DNA from: Leptospira ilyithenensis
Lineage (GTDB): Bacteria > Spirochaetota > Leptospiria > Leptospirales > Leptospiraceae
Length of the DNA stretch: 64,000 bases
Assembly: GCF_004771005.1 (NCBI RefSeq)
Contig: NZ_RQHV01000042.1
Location: forward strand, 186,001-250,000
Reading direction: 5' to 3'
In this document: positions 1 through 11,178 of the stretch, in pieces
Layout: each line of letters opens with the position of its first letter
How positions within the stretch are numbered: position 1 is the stretch's first letter
The notes under the pieces: model-generated
What the model was told of the DNA's origin: nothing
The model's database searches: none
What the model saw: the letters and a program-made list of their open reading frames with translations, nothing else
Position numbers and translations under genes: made by a program

Positions 1-48
1 TACTCGTAGTAATCGCAGGTTATATCAAAAAAAGATAAGTCCAAATCA

Positions 49-82
49 AACCAACGTAAGGAGACATAAACTTACGTTGGTT
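49..82 (-). terminator. Hairpin downstream of yebC, probable terminator
   Basis: Perfect inverted repeat with 12-bp arms (49-60 and 71-82, core CCAACGTAAG / CTTACGTTGG) and a 10-nt loop, starting about 12 nt after the yebC stop. Read on the minus strand, the stem is followed by a T-rich but interrupted tract (TTTGATTTGG), so it is not a textbook intrinsic terminator. It could also end a converging gene from the left. Bases 1-48 show no recognisable feature. Confidence 0.5.
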
Positions 83-93
83 AATCGAGGATT

Positions 94-837
94 TCAATCC
101 AGATCGATTCCTTCTCCCGGCTCAAAGTTGGAACTTACACCTTGTACATCATCGTTTGCTTCCAGATTTTCAATGAGTTTCATGATTTTTTCTGCAGTGT
201 CTTTATCATTCACTTCGACCGTAGTCATAGGAATGTATTTGATTTCCGTTTCTTCCATGCTAAGACCTTTTGCAGTAAGAGCGGATTGAACTGCTTCGTA
301 TTCATTGGGAGGAGTCAAAACGGTATAAACTCCGTCCGCAGCCTGAATGTCTTCCGCCCCTGCGCCGAGGGCCAAATCAAATAAAGCCTCTTCCGAAATC
401 TGTTCGGATTTTAAAACCAATTGCCCTTTTCTATCGAATAATCTGGACACTGCTCCCGAATTGGCCAGGGAACCGCCTAGTTTGGTAAGAATGCTTTTAA
501 TTTCCGGCGTGGTTCTGGATTTTTTATCCGTTAGAACATCCACCATGATGGCGACTCCGCCAGGTGCGTAACATTCATAGAGACATTCTTCGTAAACCAT
601 CCCTTCCAAACCGCCCGCTCCTTTCTTAATGGCGCGTTCGATATTGTCTTTTGGCATATTCGAAGCTTTGGCTTTGGTAACTGCCATGCGAAGTCTGGGA
701 TTGGCATCTTGGTCACCTCCTCCCTCTTTGGCCGCTACGGAAATTTCCCGTGCAATTCTTGTAAAGATAGCACCGCGTTTTGCGTCAATAGCCCCTTTCT
801 TCCTTCGGATCGTAGCCCACTTCGAATGTCCTGACAT
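94..837 (-). CDS. yebC: YebC/PmpR-family protein
   Basis: A 247-aa protein matching the YebC family over its full usual length. It opens with the family signature [20 protein letters not shown], followed by the K-R-G-x-x-F-T-R region and the conserved [14 protein letters not shown] segment near residues 60-75. Family members bind DNA as transcription regulators or help ribosomes translate proline-rich stretches; the sequence cannot tell which role applies here. The ATG at 837 has a good Shine-Dalgarno (GGGAGAC just upstream). It is transcribed alone, with the hairpin at 49-82 just beyond its stop. The acidic C-terminus ending GEGIDLD is typical. Confidence 0.95.
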   Translation of the reverse strand: MSGHSKWATIRRKKGAIDAKRGAIFTRIAREISVAAKEGGGDQDANPRLRMAVTKAKASNMPKDNIERAIKKGAGGLEGMVYEECLYECYAPGGVAIMVDVLTDKKSRTTPEIKSILTKLGGSLANSGAVSRLFDRKGQLVLKSEQISEEALFDLALGAGAEDIQAADGVYTVLTPPNEYEAVQSALTAKGLSMEETEIKYIPMTTVEVNDKDTAEKIMKLIENLEANDDVQGVSSNFEPGEGIDLD

Positions 838-963
838 AGTTGTCTCCCACTAGCACCTTTTTTTAAATTATAGGATTTTTCAACAGATTTCCCTTTTGTC
901 CATGTTTCTTGACGGTAGAAGAAATTTCCAAAGTACTGTAAAAAAACTGAACAAAGGCCTGTC

Positions 964-2130
964 ATGATTGATTTCTCACTAACTGACGAACAAAAAGCTC
1001 TCCGGGATTTAGCCCGTGATTTTGCAAAAAATGAAATTGCACCCAATGCAGAACATCATGATCATACAGGTGAGTTTCCCAAAGAAATCCTTAAAAAAGC
1101 CCATGACGTCGGGCTCATGAACTTACATATCCCCACCGAATACAACGGTGCAGGAATGACTGTTATGGACGAAATTATCACATTCGAAGAATTATTTTAC
1201 GCATGTTCCGGAGTTTCCACTGCGATCCTTGCAAACAATCTTGCCTTGGCACCGGTTCTACTTGGTGCAAGTGATGAAATTTTGAAAAAATTCATCCAAC
1301 CTATGGCGGATCAGCTCACTATGGCGGCCTATGCAGTAACAGAGCCGGGTGCCGGTTCCGATGTTGCTGGCATACGAACAACTGCTAAACGGGTCGGAGA
1401 TGATTATATCATCAATGGTTCCAAAATGTGGATCACCAATGCGGGTTTTGCGGATTGGTTTTTTATTTTAGCAAAGACGGATTCAAATGCAGGCCATAAA
1501 GGAATGAGCGGGTTCATCGTAGATGCAAAAACTCCCGGAATCATTCTAGGCAAAAAAGAAAAAAATATGGGACAAAGATGTTCTGACACGCGTTCGGTGA
1601 CATTTGAAGATTTGAAAGTTCCAAAATGGCAAATGGTAGGCAAAGAAGGGGACGGATTCAAAATTGCAATGGGTGCGTTCGATCACACTCGTCCTACTGT
1701 GGCGATCGGAGCGGTTGGTGTTGCCCGCGCTGCAATGGATCATTCCATTCGTTATGCGAACACAAGAAACGCATTCGGAAAACCGATTTCAGTCAACCAA
1801 GGTGTAAGTTTCCCGATTGCAGAAATGGCTCGTGACATTGAAGCGGGTAGATTGCTTTGTTACCAAGCCGGTTGGTTGATTGACAATGGTTATAGAAATA
1901 CTTACCAAGCTTCTATCGCAAAGGTTTTTTGTGCGGATATGGCAATGCGAGTTTGTACAGATGCGGTTCAGGTTTTCGGCGGATACGGATTCAATGAAGA
2001 ATACCCGGTAGAAAAATTGATGCGTGATGTTAAAATCTTTCAAATTTACGAAGGTACTTCTCAAATCCAAAGGGTAATCATTTCGAAGTTTCTAAATGAC
2101 GGCGTAGGAATCGAAAGTCCGAATCTTTAA
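964..2130 (+). CDS. Acyl-CoA dehydrogenase
   Basis: 388 aa, the usual size for a short/medium-chain flavin-dependent acyl-CoA dehydrogenase, which introduces the alpha-beta double bond in beta-oxidation and passes electrons to ETF. Visible signatures are the N-terminal helix [18 protein letters not shown], the flavin/substrate motif [14 protein letters not shown] (about 125-138), [11 protein letters not shown], and the C-terminal [10 protein letters not shown] segment carrying the catalytic glutamate (about Glu363). Start ATG 964 has an AAAGG Shine-Dalgarno. The chain-length specificity cannot be read, and no ETF or thiolase gene lies beside it. A very weak promoter-like TTGACG lies at 909-914. 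Confidence 0.95.
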   Translation: MIDFSLTDEQKALRDLARDFAKNEIAPNAEHHDHTGEFPKEILKKAHDVGLMNLHIPTEYNGAGMTVMDEIITFEELFYACSGVSTAILANNLALAPVLLGASDEILKKFIQPMADQLTMAAYAVTEPGAGSDVAGIRTTAKRVGDDYIINGSKMWITNAGFADWFFILAKTDSNAGHKGMSGFIVDAKTPGIILGKKEKNMGQRCSDTRSVTFEDLKVPKWQMVGKEGDGFKIAMGAFDHTRPTVAIGAVGVARAAMDHSIRYANTRNAFGKPISVNQGVSFPIAEMARDIEAGRLLCYQAGWLIDNGYRNTYQASIAKVFCADMAMRVCTDAVQVFGGYGFNEEYPVEKLMRDVKIFQIYEGTSQIQRVIISKFLNDGVGIESPNL

Positions 2131-2234
2131 CCGATACAAAGAGTTTTGAGAGATTAGTCTTGTTTTCTCAAAACTCTCCCTATGGCAATCACAGTGTCAT
2201 AGAGATTATCTTCGTTGGTAATTCTTCAAAAACC

Positions 2235-2807
2235 ATGTTACTGTTAATCGACAATTATGATTCCTTTACTTATATCCTATACCAGTACTTAAGGGAATGG
2301 GATGAGGTTAAGGTCATACAAAATACGGAAGATCTTCCATTAGAATCAATGGATTTGATTACAGGAGTAGTTTTATCACCTGGTCCCGGTTTGCCGAAGA
2401 CTTCGGGAAAACTTATGGGACATATCTCGGAACTTGTTTTAAAAAAACCGATCTTAGGAGTGTGTTTGGGGCATCAGGCATTAGCGGAATTTTTCGGTTC
2501 CAAACTGGTCAAAGCACCCGAAATCTTCCATGGACGTGTGTCCGAGGTCTATCATGATGGACAAGGAGTCTTTTCTCAAATTACATCGCCTTTTTTAGCA
2601 AACCGATACCATTCTTGGGTGGTATCTGAAGAAGAACTTCCCGCCGAATTGGAAGTGACAGCTAAAACAAAAGATGGTGTGATTATGGGAATCAGGCATA
2701 AGGATCATCAAAATTTGTTTGGAGTTCAATTTCATCCCGAATCCATTCTGACTCAGTTTGGAAAAAAATTAATTCAGAATTTTTGTGAGATTGGAAAGAA
2801 TAGATGA
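2235..2807 (+). CDS. Glutamine amidotransferase, TrpG/PabA-type
   Basis: Class-I glutamine amidotransferase subunit of anthranilate or p-aminobenzoate synthase, which supplies ammonia from glutamine to a chorismate-using partner. I start it at ATG 2235 (190 aa, [19 protein letters not shown]), because this matches the family N-terminus exactly; the in-frame TTG at 2160 adds 25 unrelated residues. Motifs seen: [18 protein letters not shown] with nucleophile Cys77, and FHPES with His167/Glu169. No chorismate-binding partner (TrpE/PabB) is in the window, so trpG and pabA cannot be separated. It overlaps the following ABC transporter by ATGA and likely forms an operon with it. Confidence 0.9.
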   Translation: MLLLIDNYDSFTYILYQYLREWDEVKVIQNTEDLPLESMDLITGVVLSPGPGLPKTSGKLMGHISELVLKKPILGVCLGHQALAEFFGSKLVKAPEIFHGRVSEVYHDGQGVFSQITSPFLANRYHSWVVSEEELPAELEVTAKTKDGVIMGIRHKDHQNLFGVQFHPESILTQFGKKLIQNFCEIGKNR

Positions 2808-4699
2808 AGTATTTCTTAAGATTATTATCTTATTCTTTGCGATATAAAAATCGTTTTTTTCTCGGACTATTATTTGCCTTATTAACCGCCATACTGAATG
2901 GTATTTCCCTTTCCGCACTTATTCCGCTATTTGATTCGTTAGGTGGAGATAGCACAAACCGTTTTCATTTGGATCTGACATTGCCGGAAAAAACTATCCT
3001 ACTTCAGGAAGTATTACTGGGGGAAGATTCTTTGGATGGATTGGAAAGAGCCAAGCGACTCATCATTTCCGCCAAACTACAGATCAACGACCTGACCAAA
3101 GATATGGAACCGAAAGAAGTGGTTTGGGCGGTTTGTTTTGCCGTTTTTCCGCTTTATCTTTTTAAGGTAGTTACTTATTTAATTTCGGTCTTCTGTATTG
3201 CCACCGCAGGATATCGAGGAGTGAGAGATATCCGCCAGGAATTGTTCCGAAAAATCCAAAGATTGCCTTTGACGTATTTTTATAAAGAAAAGACCGGACT
3301 TATCATGAGTCGTGTGATCAACGATGCGGAAATTGTTGCTGCGGTCATTTCGAGTAACTTACGTGATGCGGTAATCAATTTTTTTTACGTGCTAACCCAT
3401 TTGATGATTTTGATTTATCTCAATTCCGAATTGCTCGTGATGGCTTGCCTCACAATCCCTGTGGTAATCCTCCCGGTGACTTTGTTTACCAGAAAGATAT
3501 CCAGTTCCACCACAAGATTTCAAGAAAAAGTGGCGGATCTAAATAGCCATATCCAGGAATTTATTTCGGGCATTAAGGTGATTCGTACTTTTCGCCAAGA
3601 AAAAGCCGATGTGGAAAAATTCAAAAACATCAATCACAAAGTCTATCGCAGAACCTTTAAGGGTCAATTTTACCTCCAAATGGCACCGAGTCTTGTCGAA
3701 TTGACTTCTTCCATCGTGGTGCTGGGTTATTTTGCGTTAGGTGCAAGATTCATTTATTCCGGTAAATTCACACAAGGTGAATTTATGGCGTTTCTTTTGA
3801 CTTTATTATTTCTACTCAGACCTCTGACCCAACTTTCCCAAATGGTGGGTAAAATCACCCAAGCCAATTCAGCGGGAAAAAGGATTTTTGAAATCATAGA
3901 CCGTGAGGCAGAAGTTGAAGAAAATCTGACTGATAAAAAAATAGAATCCATCCGTGAAGGAATTCGTTTTGAAAACATTCACTTTGCCTATCCGGGCACA
4001 AACCAGGAAGTTTTAAAAGGAATCAACCTGGATGTGAAGTTAGGTGAAACCTATGCCTTTGTGGGAACCAGCGGAAGCGGAAAATCCACTCTTATGGATT
4101 TGATCCCCAGATTCTTTGAACCGACTCAAGGTAGAATTGCCATTGATGGAATTGATATCCAGGAGATTTCGCTTAAGTCATTGAGAAGCAAAATGGGAAT
4201 CGTTACTCAAGAAATATTTTTATTTCACGGAACCGTAGCGGATAACATAGCCTATGGAACTGCGGGGGTCGGTCGAAAGGATGTGATTCGTGCTGCTCGT
4301 TTGGCAAATGCCCATGATTTTATCAGTGAAATGGAATTCGGATACGATACTGTGCTCGGAGTTCGAGGACTCAATCTAAGCGGCGGGCAAAGACAACGTT
4401 TGGTAATTGCCAGGGCGCTTTTACGTAACCCGGAAATTATGATCCTGGACGAAGCCACCAGTGCTTTGGATGCGGAATCAGAGAGACTTGTGAGTCGGGC
4501 CTTGGAAAGGTTATTTAAAAATAGAACTACTTTTATCATTGCTCATAGACTTTCTACGATTCGCCGAGTTCCCAATATCGTTGTAGTGGAAGACGGTGAG
4601 ATCAAGGAGCAAGGAGATCATGATACTTTGCTTGCCCGGAACGGAATTTATCGCAAGTTACACGATAGTCAATTTTTAGATGCGGAAATACAGATATGA
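2804..4699 (+). CDS. ABC transporter, fused permease-ATPase (MsbA-like)
   Basis: 631 aa half-transporter with an N-terminal six-helix exporter domain (about 15-370) and a C-terminal ATPase. The ATPase has Walker [10 protein letters not shown] (about 420), signature LSGGQRQR (about 524), Walker [13 protein letters not shown] (about 549) and switch AHRLSTI. It most resembles MsbA-type lipid or lipid-A flippases, and would act as a homodimer in the inner membrane, but its substrate is inferred only. A longer-than-usual insertion between the first helices (about residues 45-110) holds many charged residues. It overlaps both neighbours by 4 bp, so the amidotransferase, exporter and receiver genes are translationally coupled. 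Confidence 0.9.
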   Translation: MKYFLRLLSYSLRYKNRFFLGLLFALLTAILNGISLSALIPLFDSLGGDSTNRFHLDLTLPEKTILLQEVLLGEDSLDGLERAKRLIISAKLQINDLTKDMEPKEVVWAVCFAVFPLYLFKVVTYLISVFCIATAGYRGVRDIRQELFRKIQRLPLTYFYKEKTGLIMSRVINDAEIVAAVISSNLRDAVINFFYVLTHLMILIYLNSELLVMACLTIPVVILPVTLFTRKISSSTTRFQEKVADLNSHIQEFISGIKVIRTFRQEKADVEKFKNINHKVYRRTFKGQFYLQMAPSLVELTSSIVVLGYFALGARFIYSGKFTQGEFMAFLLTLLFLLRPLTQLSQMVGKITQANSAGKRIFEIIDREAEVEENLTDKKIESIREGIRFENIHFAYPGTNQEVLKGINLDVKLGETYAFVGTSGSGKSTLMDLIPRFFEPTQGRIAIDGIDIQEISLKSLRSKMGIVTQEIFLFHGTVADNIAYGTAGVGRKDVIRAARLANAHDFISEMEFGYDTVLGVRGLNLSGGQRQRLVIARALLRNPEIMILDEATSALDAESERLVSRALERLFKNRTTFIIAHRLSTIRRVPNIVVVEDGEIKEQGDHDTLLARNGIYRKLHDSQFLDAEIQI

Positions 4700-5097
4700 A
4701 TCGAATTTTGATCGTTGATGACAACGATAAGTATGCAAATAATTTAATTTCTTATTTTTCCTCCAAAGGAATTTCCTCTGATCGGGCAGTAGATGCGGCA
4801 GAAGGTTGGAAATTATATTCAAATCATAAACAATATCAAATGATCATCTCCGATGTGACGATGGAAACACAAACTTCAGGCTTATGGATGATGCGGAAAA
4901 TTCATAAAGACGGATATGCTGGAGTGAAAGTGATCGCTTCTACCGGATTTGACGTGTTAGGTGTAATGTCTTTTTCCAGATGGTTTTTACCTTTGTTTTG
5001 CGGTTTGCATTGGATGATCCCCAAGGTTCCTTTGAAAAAAGGAGTCGTCGAGTGGGTACCCACCCGACTTTCTAATAAAAATCCAAAGCCTTACTAA
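4696..5097 (+). CDS. Stand-alone response-regulator receiver protein
   Basis: 133 aa consisting essentially of one receiver domain. Acidic residues Asp8/Asp9 (IVDDN), phosphoacceptor Asp53 (IISDVTM), Ser/Thr82-83 and Lys110 (MIPKVPL) are all present. After the Lys the tail is short and has no DNA-binding output domain, so it would act by protein-protein contact. It follows the ABC exporter with a 4-bp ATGA overlap; no histidine kinase is adjacent, so its partner is unknown. It converges on the HEAT-repeat lipoprotein, whose stop is only 3 bp away. Confidence 0.85.
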   Translation: MNRILIVDDNDKYANNLISYFSSKGISSDRAVDAAEGWKLYSNHKQYQMIISDVTMETQTSGLWMMRKIHKDGYAGVKVIASTGFDVLGVMSFSRWFLPLFCGLHWMIPKVPLKKGVVEWVPTRLSNKNPKPY

Positions 5098-5100
5098 GGT

Positions 5101-6996
5101 TTATTCTTCGGAAGGGGCTTCCGCTTTTTCTTTGTCGGTAGGATTGAACAGATTTTGATGTTTTCCTTTACTGAAATTTGAATATTTGCCTTTTGATGAT
5201 GAATTCCCGCTGAGTTTTTTTACTTCGATGATTTCCAGTTTGGGATAAAATACCCATCCTATCACAAATTGATTGCTGCTGCCCGGCAACGTGGATTCGA
5301 TCTTGATTTGAATGTATTTATCAGTGACGATATCATCTTCGATGCGAGCGGAAAATTCTTTCTTCGTTTCACCTAACACCAAACCTACTTCTTTAGCTTT
5401 GATATACGACAGAGGTCTCGATCTTTCGTTTGGTTCCATTCGGATGAAATCATCTTCTATCAGTATGATTGCATATTTTCCAAATGCCTTTCTCTTTAAA
5501 AGAAGTTCTCCGATTCTTTTCGTGAGGTTCTCATTTTCAATAGACTCATTCAATCGAATTAAAGAGAAGGTAGCGGCAAGACTCGGACTTTTGCCGATTT
5601 CATCCAAGATTTTTGAAGCAAGATCAGGTTGTTCTTTTACATTTTGCTCCAGAATTCGCAAACTTTCCCGGCTTCCGTGAATGGACAATGCCTCAATGGC
5701 GGCTTCTTTGATTTCTTTGTCTTCCGATCGGATGAATTTTTCAATGATCTCTACATCTGCCGGAATTTTATGGTAAGCAAGTCCTCGAAGCGAACCTCCG
5801 ACTATGATTACATATTCGGAACTCAATCCTTGGTTCAGGATCAATTCCCTTCCTGCAGGATCTTTTGTTTTTCCCAGTCCTTCAAAACTAACAGCGATTA
5901 CTTCGGGGTCTTCTGCTTTTGTTCCGGAGAAAAAATAGGCAAGAGAACGTTTGTCACCGATATCGGAGAGGGCTTTGTATGCAGCCGGCCGTACTTGGTA
6001 GCCGTCTTTGTCGATAGCATTTTGTAAAGTTGCTCTACCGGCTTTTAATCTTCCTAAAGCAAGCGCAGCCGCAGAACGAATCCGCGGGATAGGATGTGAG
6101 AGTAAAAGCTTTTCCAAACTTTTTGCTTTTTTATAATATTCGTAGGTGAATACTTCCACTAACCCTTTGCGGATTTTTTCCGTGTATTCTTTTTCTTTTT
6201 TTTCGTCATCAGTAAGATTTGTATCTTCTTTGGAAACTTGTTCGGCAATCAGTTCATTTGCAGACCCTGTGACTTTATTTTTTTTTGTAACCCGATTGAT
6301 TTGTATTTTCTCTTTAGGTATAGAGATGTCTTTTATATCTCTTTTCCCGAATTTATTTTTTTTCTCAGGCTCTTTCGGTTTTTCTTCCTGTTTGATCTCA
6401 GGGTCTTTTTTTACTTCCTTGGGTTCTTCTACTTCTTTTACGGGAATTTCTTTTTTTTCCGCATAATTATTGCTATCTGCTCGAATGTTTTTTATCGACT
6501 GAAATATTTTATCTGCTTTAGGAATATAAAGATTTAAATTTTCCTGAATTTCTTCCAGAGCACCGCTTGCTTCCCCTATGCTAGGGCCGTCAAAATCATT
6601 CGGAGCATCATCTAATAATTCTATATTCTTTCTTTTTAGATTCTCAAGACCTGCGATAACAGGGGGAAGATCTTCTTCCAAATAGGAGGCCGCCGACATT
6701 TCCGCTTGGATGCTTTGTCCTTCGGATTTTTTTAATTCCGCTTTTAGGGCTACTTTTTCAGCAAACTTAAGAGTGGAGATACTTCGTTTTGCACTTAAAA
6801 TATGTTCGTCGTATTTAGGTTTACTTGTAATAACAATCGATTCCTTTTTTTCCCTATAAGGGTCCAAATCGGTTCCTTGAAAATCTTTAAACTTAGGTGA
6901 AACGTTCGTTAATCGGAAAGGTCTCGCCGAGGAACAGTTCAAACTAAGAAGGATAAGACATCCGATGCTCCATTTGAAAATTATGTCTTGACCCAT
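5101..6996 (-). CDS. HEAT-repeat lipoprotein
   Basis: About 631 aa from the ATG at 6996 (a longer start at 7023 adds nine residues before the signal peptide). The signal sequence ends in LLSLNCSS, a spirochaetal lipobox with the acylated Cys at about 21. A charged, Lys/Glu-rich low-complexity stretch (about 200-270) leads to HEAT/PBS-lyase-like repeats (about 300-480) with units such as [16 protein letters not shown] and [21 protein letters not shown] segments. The C-terminal part is beta-rich and unassigned. The protein is probably membrane-anchored with a scaffold or binding role. No enzymatic motif is visible. It diverges from hflX with a very short shared upstream region. Confidence 0.8.
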   Translation of the reverse strand: MGQDIIFKWSIGCLILLSLNCSSARPFRLTNVSPKFKDFQGTDLDPYREKKESIVITSKPKYDEHILSAKRSISTLKFAEKVALKAELKKSEGQSIQAEMSAASYLEEDLPPVIAGLENLKRKNIELLDDAPNDFDGPSIGEASGALEEIQENLNLYIPKADKIFQSIKNIRADSNNYAEKKEIPVKEVEEPKEVKKDPEIKQEEKPKEPEKKNKFGKRDIKDISIPKEKIQINRVTKKNKVTGSANELIAEQVSKEDTNLTDDEKKEKEYTEKIRKGLVEVFTYEYYKKAKSLEKLLLSHPIPRIRSAAALALGRLKAGRATLQNAIDKDGYQVRPAAYKALSDIGDKRSLAYFFSGTKAEDPEVIAVSFEGLGKTKDPAGRELILNQGLSSEYVIIVGGSLRGLAYHKIPADVEIIEKFIRSEDKEIKEAAIEALSIHGSRESLRILEQNVKEQPDLASKILDEIGKSPSLAATFSLIRLNESIENENLTKRIGELLLKRKAFGKYAIILIEDDFIRMEPNERSRPLSYIKAKEVGLVLGETKKEFSARIEDDIVTDKYIQIKIESTLPGSSNQFVIGWVFYPKLEIIEVKKLSGNSSSKGKYSNFSKGKHQNLFNPTDKEKAEAPSEE

Positions 6997-7046
6997 GGTA
7001 TATTTGTGGTAGCCTACTTCCATACTATCTATATCGGTATCTGACC

Positions 7047-8696
7047 ATAAGTAAAATTAGCGGCAATCTGGGTGGACTTAAGCCAAACCACCTAAAAAAG
7101 TTAAAATCTCTCTCGGAAAAGCGACTTCGAAGCGATTCCATCATCACACTGGACTTTGCTCGCAGTGTAGGAGAGCTTTCCGTTGAAATCAGAAGACAAA
7201 TCGGAACCTTGATCGATAGATCCGGTTATGTCACCCATCTCATCGTGGGCAGCGATCATTCTATCGAAATCCCTCATTTGGATCGCTACCGTGTAGCTCA
7301 CTCCCGTTTGCGCGGCCTCCGACTCTTCCATAGCCATCTCAAGGACGAAGCACTCAATCAGGAAGATCTGATGGACTTGGTATTGAATCGTTTTGATTCC
7401 ATCACCGCTGCCGTTGTGGATTCCGAAGGAATTCCCAAGTATTTTTATTCTGCATATATTAACCCTGATCCCGATGCTGCGGATCCTTGGGTTTTGGAAA
7501 AACGAAGATTTCCAGGCCAGCTAATAGAAGGTTATGCTGATGAAGTGCAAGCGCTAGAAACGGAATTCACTAAAAAAAATTCAAATCTCAAAGAATCGCA
7601 AAAATTCAATCGGGCTTTCCTTGTGGGAGTTTATGATGCAAGAAAGATGCGACGTACACCGGAACATTCCATGGACGAGTTACGGGAGCTTTGTAAAACC
7701 GCTGATATTCATGTAGTTGATGTTTATATCCAAAAAAAAGCGGCCGATCCTTCCACAGTTGTTGGAAAAGGAAAATTGCAAGAGATCATTTTAAAATCCG
7801 TCCACAAAGACATTGAACTTTTGATTTTTGATTTGGAACTTGCTCCTGCACAGGCAAAAAAAATTTCTGATGCTACGGATTTAAAAATCATAGATAGGAC
7901 TCAACTCATTTTGGATATCTTTTCCAAAAATGCAAAATCCAGAGATGGTAAACTCCAAGTGGAACTTGCCCAATTGAAGTACCTAAAAAACCGTCTTTCC
8001 GAGTTGGACGACAATATGTCTCGCCTAACTGGTGGTATTGGTGGAAGAGGACCGGGTGAAACGAAACTGGAAATCGGAAAACGAAGGGTAGAGGAAAAGA
8101 TCACAAGGCTTGAAATTGAATTGGAATCTTTGAAAAAAAGACGTGAACTCAATCGAAAAGCACGTACCAGAAATGAAGTTCCTATCGTTGCGATTGTCGG
8201 TTATACAAATGCGGGAAAGTCCACTCTTCTCAATGCGCTTACCAATTCGGAAGTGATCGCAGAAGATAAACTATTTGCTACTCTTGATCCGACAACAAGG
8301 CGGATTCGTTTTCCGGAGGAAAGAGAAATCATTATTTCCGATACGGTTGGATTCATTCACGACCTTCCCCCAGATCTTTCTCAGGCCTTCAAAGCCACTT
8401 TAGAAGAATTAGGAGATGCTGATTTGCTTATGCACGTGGTTGATATTTCCAATCCGAACTATACAGAGCAAATGGAAGCAGTGGACGGAATCCTAAACGG
8501 CCTTAACTTGCACGAAATTCCAAGGCTTGTGATTTATAACAAAGCAGATAATTTGGATCCTGAGTTTTTTGAGAAATTAAAAAATGATGAGGAAATTTTA
8601 GTCTCAGCTATTACTAAATTAGGTTTGAGCGAACTATTGAGTTTGATTGAATCAAGACTTTGGATGGGAAAACAGGAAAAGGTTTTGGCCTCTTAA
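7047..8696 (+). CDS. hflX: GTPase HflX, apparent non-canonical start
   Basis: Ribosome-associated GTPase that splits stalled or stressed ribosomes. The N-terminal HflX domain contains the glycine-rich segment [20 protein letters not shown]; the G domain has [19 protein letters not shown] and NKAD. The first standard start in frame is TTG at 7209, but the frame stays open back to a stop at 6975. The 50-odd codons before 7209 read as normal protein ([12 protein letters not shown]..., then [20 protein letters not shown]) that I believe belongs to the family. No ATG, GTG or TTG occurs between 6978 and 7209. ATA at 7047 (MSKISGN) is my best guess; CTG 7041 and ATT 7056 are alternatives. I see no Shine-Dalgarno. 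Confidence 0.85.
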   Translation: MSKISGNLGGLKPNHLKKLKSLSEKRLRSDSIITLDFARSVGELSVEIRRQIGTLIDRSGYVTHLIVGSDHSIEIPHLDRYRVAHSRLRGLRLFHSHLKDEALNQEDLMDLVLNRFDSITAAVVDSEGIPKYFYSAYINPDPDAADPWVLEKRRFPGQLIEGYADEVQALETEFTKKNSNLKESQKFNRAFLVGVYDARKMRRTPEHSMDELRELCKTADIHVVDVYIQKKAADPSTVVGKGKLQEIILKSVHKDIELLIFDLELAPAQAKKISDATDLKIIDRTQLILDIFSKNAKSRDGKLQVELAQLKYLKNRLSELDDNMSRLTGGIGGRGPGETKLEIGKRRVEEKITRLEIELESLKKRRELNRKARTRNEVPIVAIVGYTNAGKSTLLNALTNSEVIAEDKLFATLDPTTRRIRFPEEREIIISDTVGFIHDLPPDLSQAFKATLEELGDADLLMHVVDISNPNYTEQMEAVDGILNGLNLHEIPRLVIYNKADNLDPEFFEKLKNDEEILVSAITKLGLSELLSLIESRLWMGKQEKVLAS

Positions 8697-9067
8697 TTTG
8701 GCCAGTTTTTGATTGCTTCTTCCTTACTTTGATGGATTTTCACATGCTTCGGCAGATCCATCAATTTGATCACGTTTTCCAAAAAGTGATTTAGACCTCC
8801 GAGCAACATCACACCTCCGTTTTGTTCAACGGTTTTGATCATTCCAAGTAAAGTTGCGACACCGATACTATTGATGTACTGCAGATTGGTCAGATCCAAA
8901 ATCAGATTGAATATATTTCCTTTGAAAATTTGAGAAATACTCTGGTTGATTTCATAAGCATTTGTATTTGTGATTTGACCGTTGAAAGAGACAAGTAAGA
9001 CTTTATCTTCTTTGATTTCAAAGGTTTCGATGCTTAAAGTGAGAGAGGAAAATTCTAAAGTTTCCAT
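8693..9067 (-). CDS. STAS-domain anti-sigma factor antagonist
   Basis: 124 aa single STAS domain of the SpoIIAA/RsbV class, which binds an anti-sigma kinase and is switched off by serine phosphorylation. The key loop reads [10 protein letters not shown], with the candidate phosphosite Ser67, where the classic motif is DSSG. The Asn for Asp change is common in the family. It converges with hflX, sharing 4 bp at the stops, and lies 20 bp downstream of homoserine dehydrogenase on the same strand, so it may be read from the hom transcript. No anti-sigma kinase is adjacent. Confidence 0.85.
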   Translation of the reverse strand: METLEFSSLTLSIETFEIKEDKVLLVSFNGQITNTNAYEINQSISQIFKGNIFNLILDLTNLQYINSIGVATLLGMIKTVEQNGGVMLLGGLNHFLENVIKLMDLPKHVKIHQSKEEAIKNWPN

Positions 9068-9086
9068 GAAAGGGTGGCAGTTTTAA

Positions 9087-10370
9087 TTATAAGTTTTCAA
9101 GCAAACGAATGGCTACTGTTTTTTCTTTTATGATGGAAGACATTTCATCAATTTCTTCGATTGATTTTTTGAAATCACCTTCTGTTGCAGAATGAGTGAG
9201 AACAATTACGTGGACTGGCTCCTTGTCTGCTTCCTTTTGTTGAACAGATGCTATAGAAATATTGTTTTTGCCTAATACTTTTGCAATTTCGGCAAGAACC
9301 CCCGGTTTGTCCAATGTGGAAAAGCGTAAATAGTAGCGGGCTGCATTTTCCTTTTCCTCAGCTTTTTCCGATTTTGGAAAAATATTATTTTCAATGATGG
9401 AATCTTTGACCCCGAATTTGGACGCATAAAAAATCAAATCGGCAAGTACGGCGCTCGCAGTAGGAAGTGCACCTGCACCTTTTCCTGTCACCATTCCCGC
9501 ACCGGATTCAACAGTTTTATAATACACTGCATTGAATTCGTTCATCACGTTGGCAAGAGGGTGATTTAAAGGAACGAGTGTAGGATGAACTTTTGTTAAA
9601 ATCCCGCCTGAAGTTTTTTTGGAAATACCCAATAATTTGATTCTATAGCCCAAAGACTTGCTGGATAGAATATCAATAGATTTTAATTTACTAATTCCCT
9701 CTACTTGTAAGTCTCCGAAAGGAACCTTTTCCCGAAAGGCTAGAGAGGAGAGCAGCGAAATTTTATGACCTGCATCAATCCCTTCCACATCAAAGGTAGG
9801 ATCCGTTTCCGCAAATCCTAAGTCTTGGGCTTTTTTCAAAGCAGCGGAATAGTCCCAATTCTCTTCTTCCATTTTTGTTAAGATAAAATTGGTGGTTCCG
9901 TTTAATATTCCGCAAAGTACTTCGAATTCGCAAGAGGAGAGTCCGTCTCTGAGAGTACGGATGATAGGGATAGAGCCTGCGACAGCGGCTTCGAATCCTA
10001 ATTCGACCCCGGTTTTCCAAGCTTGGGAAAATAGTTCGTCTCCTTTTTCGGAAAGGAGCGCTTTATTGGCTGTGATCACTGTTTTGCCGTGTCTCAGTGC
10101 AGAATGTACTACATCGAATGCCGTAGTGGTTCCACCTATCAATTCGACGACGATATCCACATCAGGTCGGGTGGTAATGGAGATCACATCATTTGAAACA
10201 GGGAGAGAGGTATACGCTTTTGCACGTTCCGGTGTACGGGTCGCAATGGCAACCAGTTGGACATCCAGATTGTTTCTTTCTTTGATAATCTCCCGATTTT
10301 TTTCCAGGAGCTGAAGGAGTCCGGAACCGACAGTACCTACACCTACCAAACCAATTCGAATTTGCTTCAT
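9087..10370 (-). CDS. hom: Homoserine dehydrogenase
   Basis: 427 aa, the typical length for a monofunctional homoserine dehydrogenase with a C-terminal ACT domain. It reduces aspartate semialdehyde to homoserine on the way to threonine and methionine. Evidence: NAD(P)-binding GLVGVGTVGSGLLQLL at the N-terminus, VVELIGGTT, TANKALLSEKG, the catalytic region GILNGTTNFILTKM and FAETDPTFDVEGIDAGHK, and an ACT domain from about 345 (RYYLRFSTLDKPGVLAEIAK) that usually senses threonine. No aspartokinase is fused or adjacent. Its upstream gap (10371-10515) is AT-rich and shared with a divergent gene. Confidence 0.96.
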   Translation of the reverse strand: MKQIRIGLVGVGTVGSGLLQLLEKNREIIKERNNLDVQLVAIATRTPERAKAYTSLPVSNDVISITTRPDVDIVVELIGGTTTAFDVVHSALRHGKTVITANKALLSEKGDELFSQAWKTGVELGFEAAVAGSIPIIRTLRDGLSSCEFEVLCGILNGTTNFILTKMEEENWDYSAALKKAQDLGFAETDPTFDVEGIDAGHKISLLSSLAFREKVPFGDLQVEGISKLKSIDILSSKSLGYRIKLLGISKKTSGGILTKVHPTLVPLNHPLANVMNEFNAVYYKTVESGAGMVTGKGAGALPTASAVLADLIFYASKFGVKDSIIENNIFPKSEKAEEKENAARYYLRFSTLDKPGVLAEIAKVLGKNNISIASVQQKEADKEPVHVIVLTHSATEGDFKKSIEEIDEMSSIIKEKTVAIRLLENL

Positions 10371-10515
10371 CTAAAAAGCTAGTTTCTGGATGAGAAAGCG
10401 GAATACACTTAAAAAAATTTAAAAAAAAATCAAAAATGAAAAGATATTCTTCAGCTTTTTTTAAATTTATGTGATAACTAATATAACAATTGTCTCGGCA
10501 ATAAGGATATTCTAT

Positions 10516-11178
10516 ATGGCAACGAAAAAATCATCTTCTGCCGCTAAGAAAAAAGCAGCCGCTAAAAAGCCGGCCGCAAAGAAGAATTCGGTAAAAAAAC
10601 AATCGGTAAGAGAAGAGTCTGGTTCTCTTTTTGCGAGCGATGAATCCGCTCATACGTCATTGCAATCTGCAGTTAAATCGACTTCAGAAACTAGTGAAAA
10701 ATCAGAAACAGGAAATGGAGTATATCTATTTCTAGTTTTAGCAGGTGTAGTAGCAATCGGTTATCTAGGTTATGCGAAATATTCTGCAAAGAAGAATCAA
10801 ACCCCTGTAGCTGGACCAGCGAAAGTGGAAGCACCAAAAGTGGAAGAGAAAAAAACTGAAGCGATTACGGAAGCTCCTACCGCTCCGGAAGAAGCAGCAA
10901 AAGCGGCGACATCCAATTTTTTAGTAGATAAAATCGAAAAGAAAGTTTGGTCTGATGCTTCTTCCTATTGCAAAGGAATCGGTGCAAATCTTCCTTCCAA
11001 GGGAGAGCTTGCTGATTTTGCAAAAAATGCTCCTAAAGAGTTAAAGAATGATGATAAATACTGGTCCGGAAATGAATCGGTAAAATCAAAGAGCAAAGCA
11101 ATTGCGGTTAAGTTGGAAACTGGTGCGAATTTCGCAGAACCAAAAACTAACAAAAACAAGGTGCTTTGTAAAAACTAA
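10516..11178 (+). CDS. Lys/Ala-rich single-pass membrane protein with C-type-lectin-like tail
   Basis: 220 aa from ATG 10516, which has an AAGGAT Shine-Dalgarno; an in-frame upstream start at 10471 adds 15 unrelated residues. Residues 2-35 are a lysine/alanine-rich tail (KKKAAAKKPAAKK) like those of histone-H1-type bacterial proteins. One transmembrane helix lies at about 75-95 (YLFLVLAGVVAIGYLGYA), then an Ala/Glu/Pro-rich linker. The C-terminal ~80 residues (WSDASSYCKGIGANLPSKGEL ... KYWSGNES ... VLCKN) have the Trp/Cys pattern of Lcl/C-type-lectin-like domains. The basic tail would face the cytoplasm and the lectin-like domain the periplasm. The function is not known to me. Confidence 0.75.
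   Translation: MATKKSSSAAKKKAAAKKPAAKKNSVKKQSVREESGSLFASDESAHTSLQSAVKSTSETSEKSETGNGVYLFLVLAGVVAIGYLGYAKYSAKKNQTPVAGPAKVEAPKVEEKKTEAITEAPTAPEEAAKAATSNFLVDKIEKKVWSDASSYCKGIGANLPSKGELADFAKNAPKELKNDDKYWSGNESVKSKSKAIAVKLETGANFAEPKTNKNKVLCKN

Noticed and set aside
909..939. TTGACG...TACTGT as the promoter of the acyl-CoA dehydrogenase
   Set aside because: The -10 is poor and the spacing is 19 bp, so it is too weak to call.
531..1046. Open frames overlapping yebC and the acyl-CoA dehydrogenase start
   Set aside because: They lie in other frames of clearly coding genes and have no protein-family content. Similar frames occur throughout the window.
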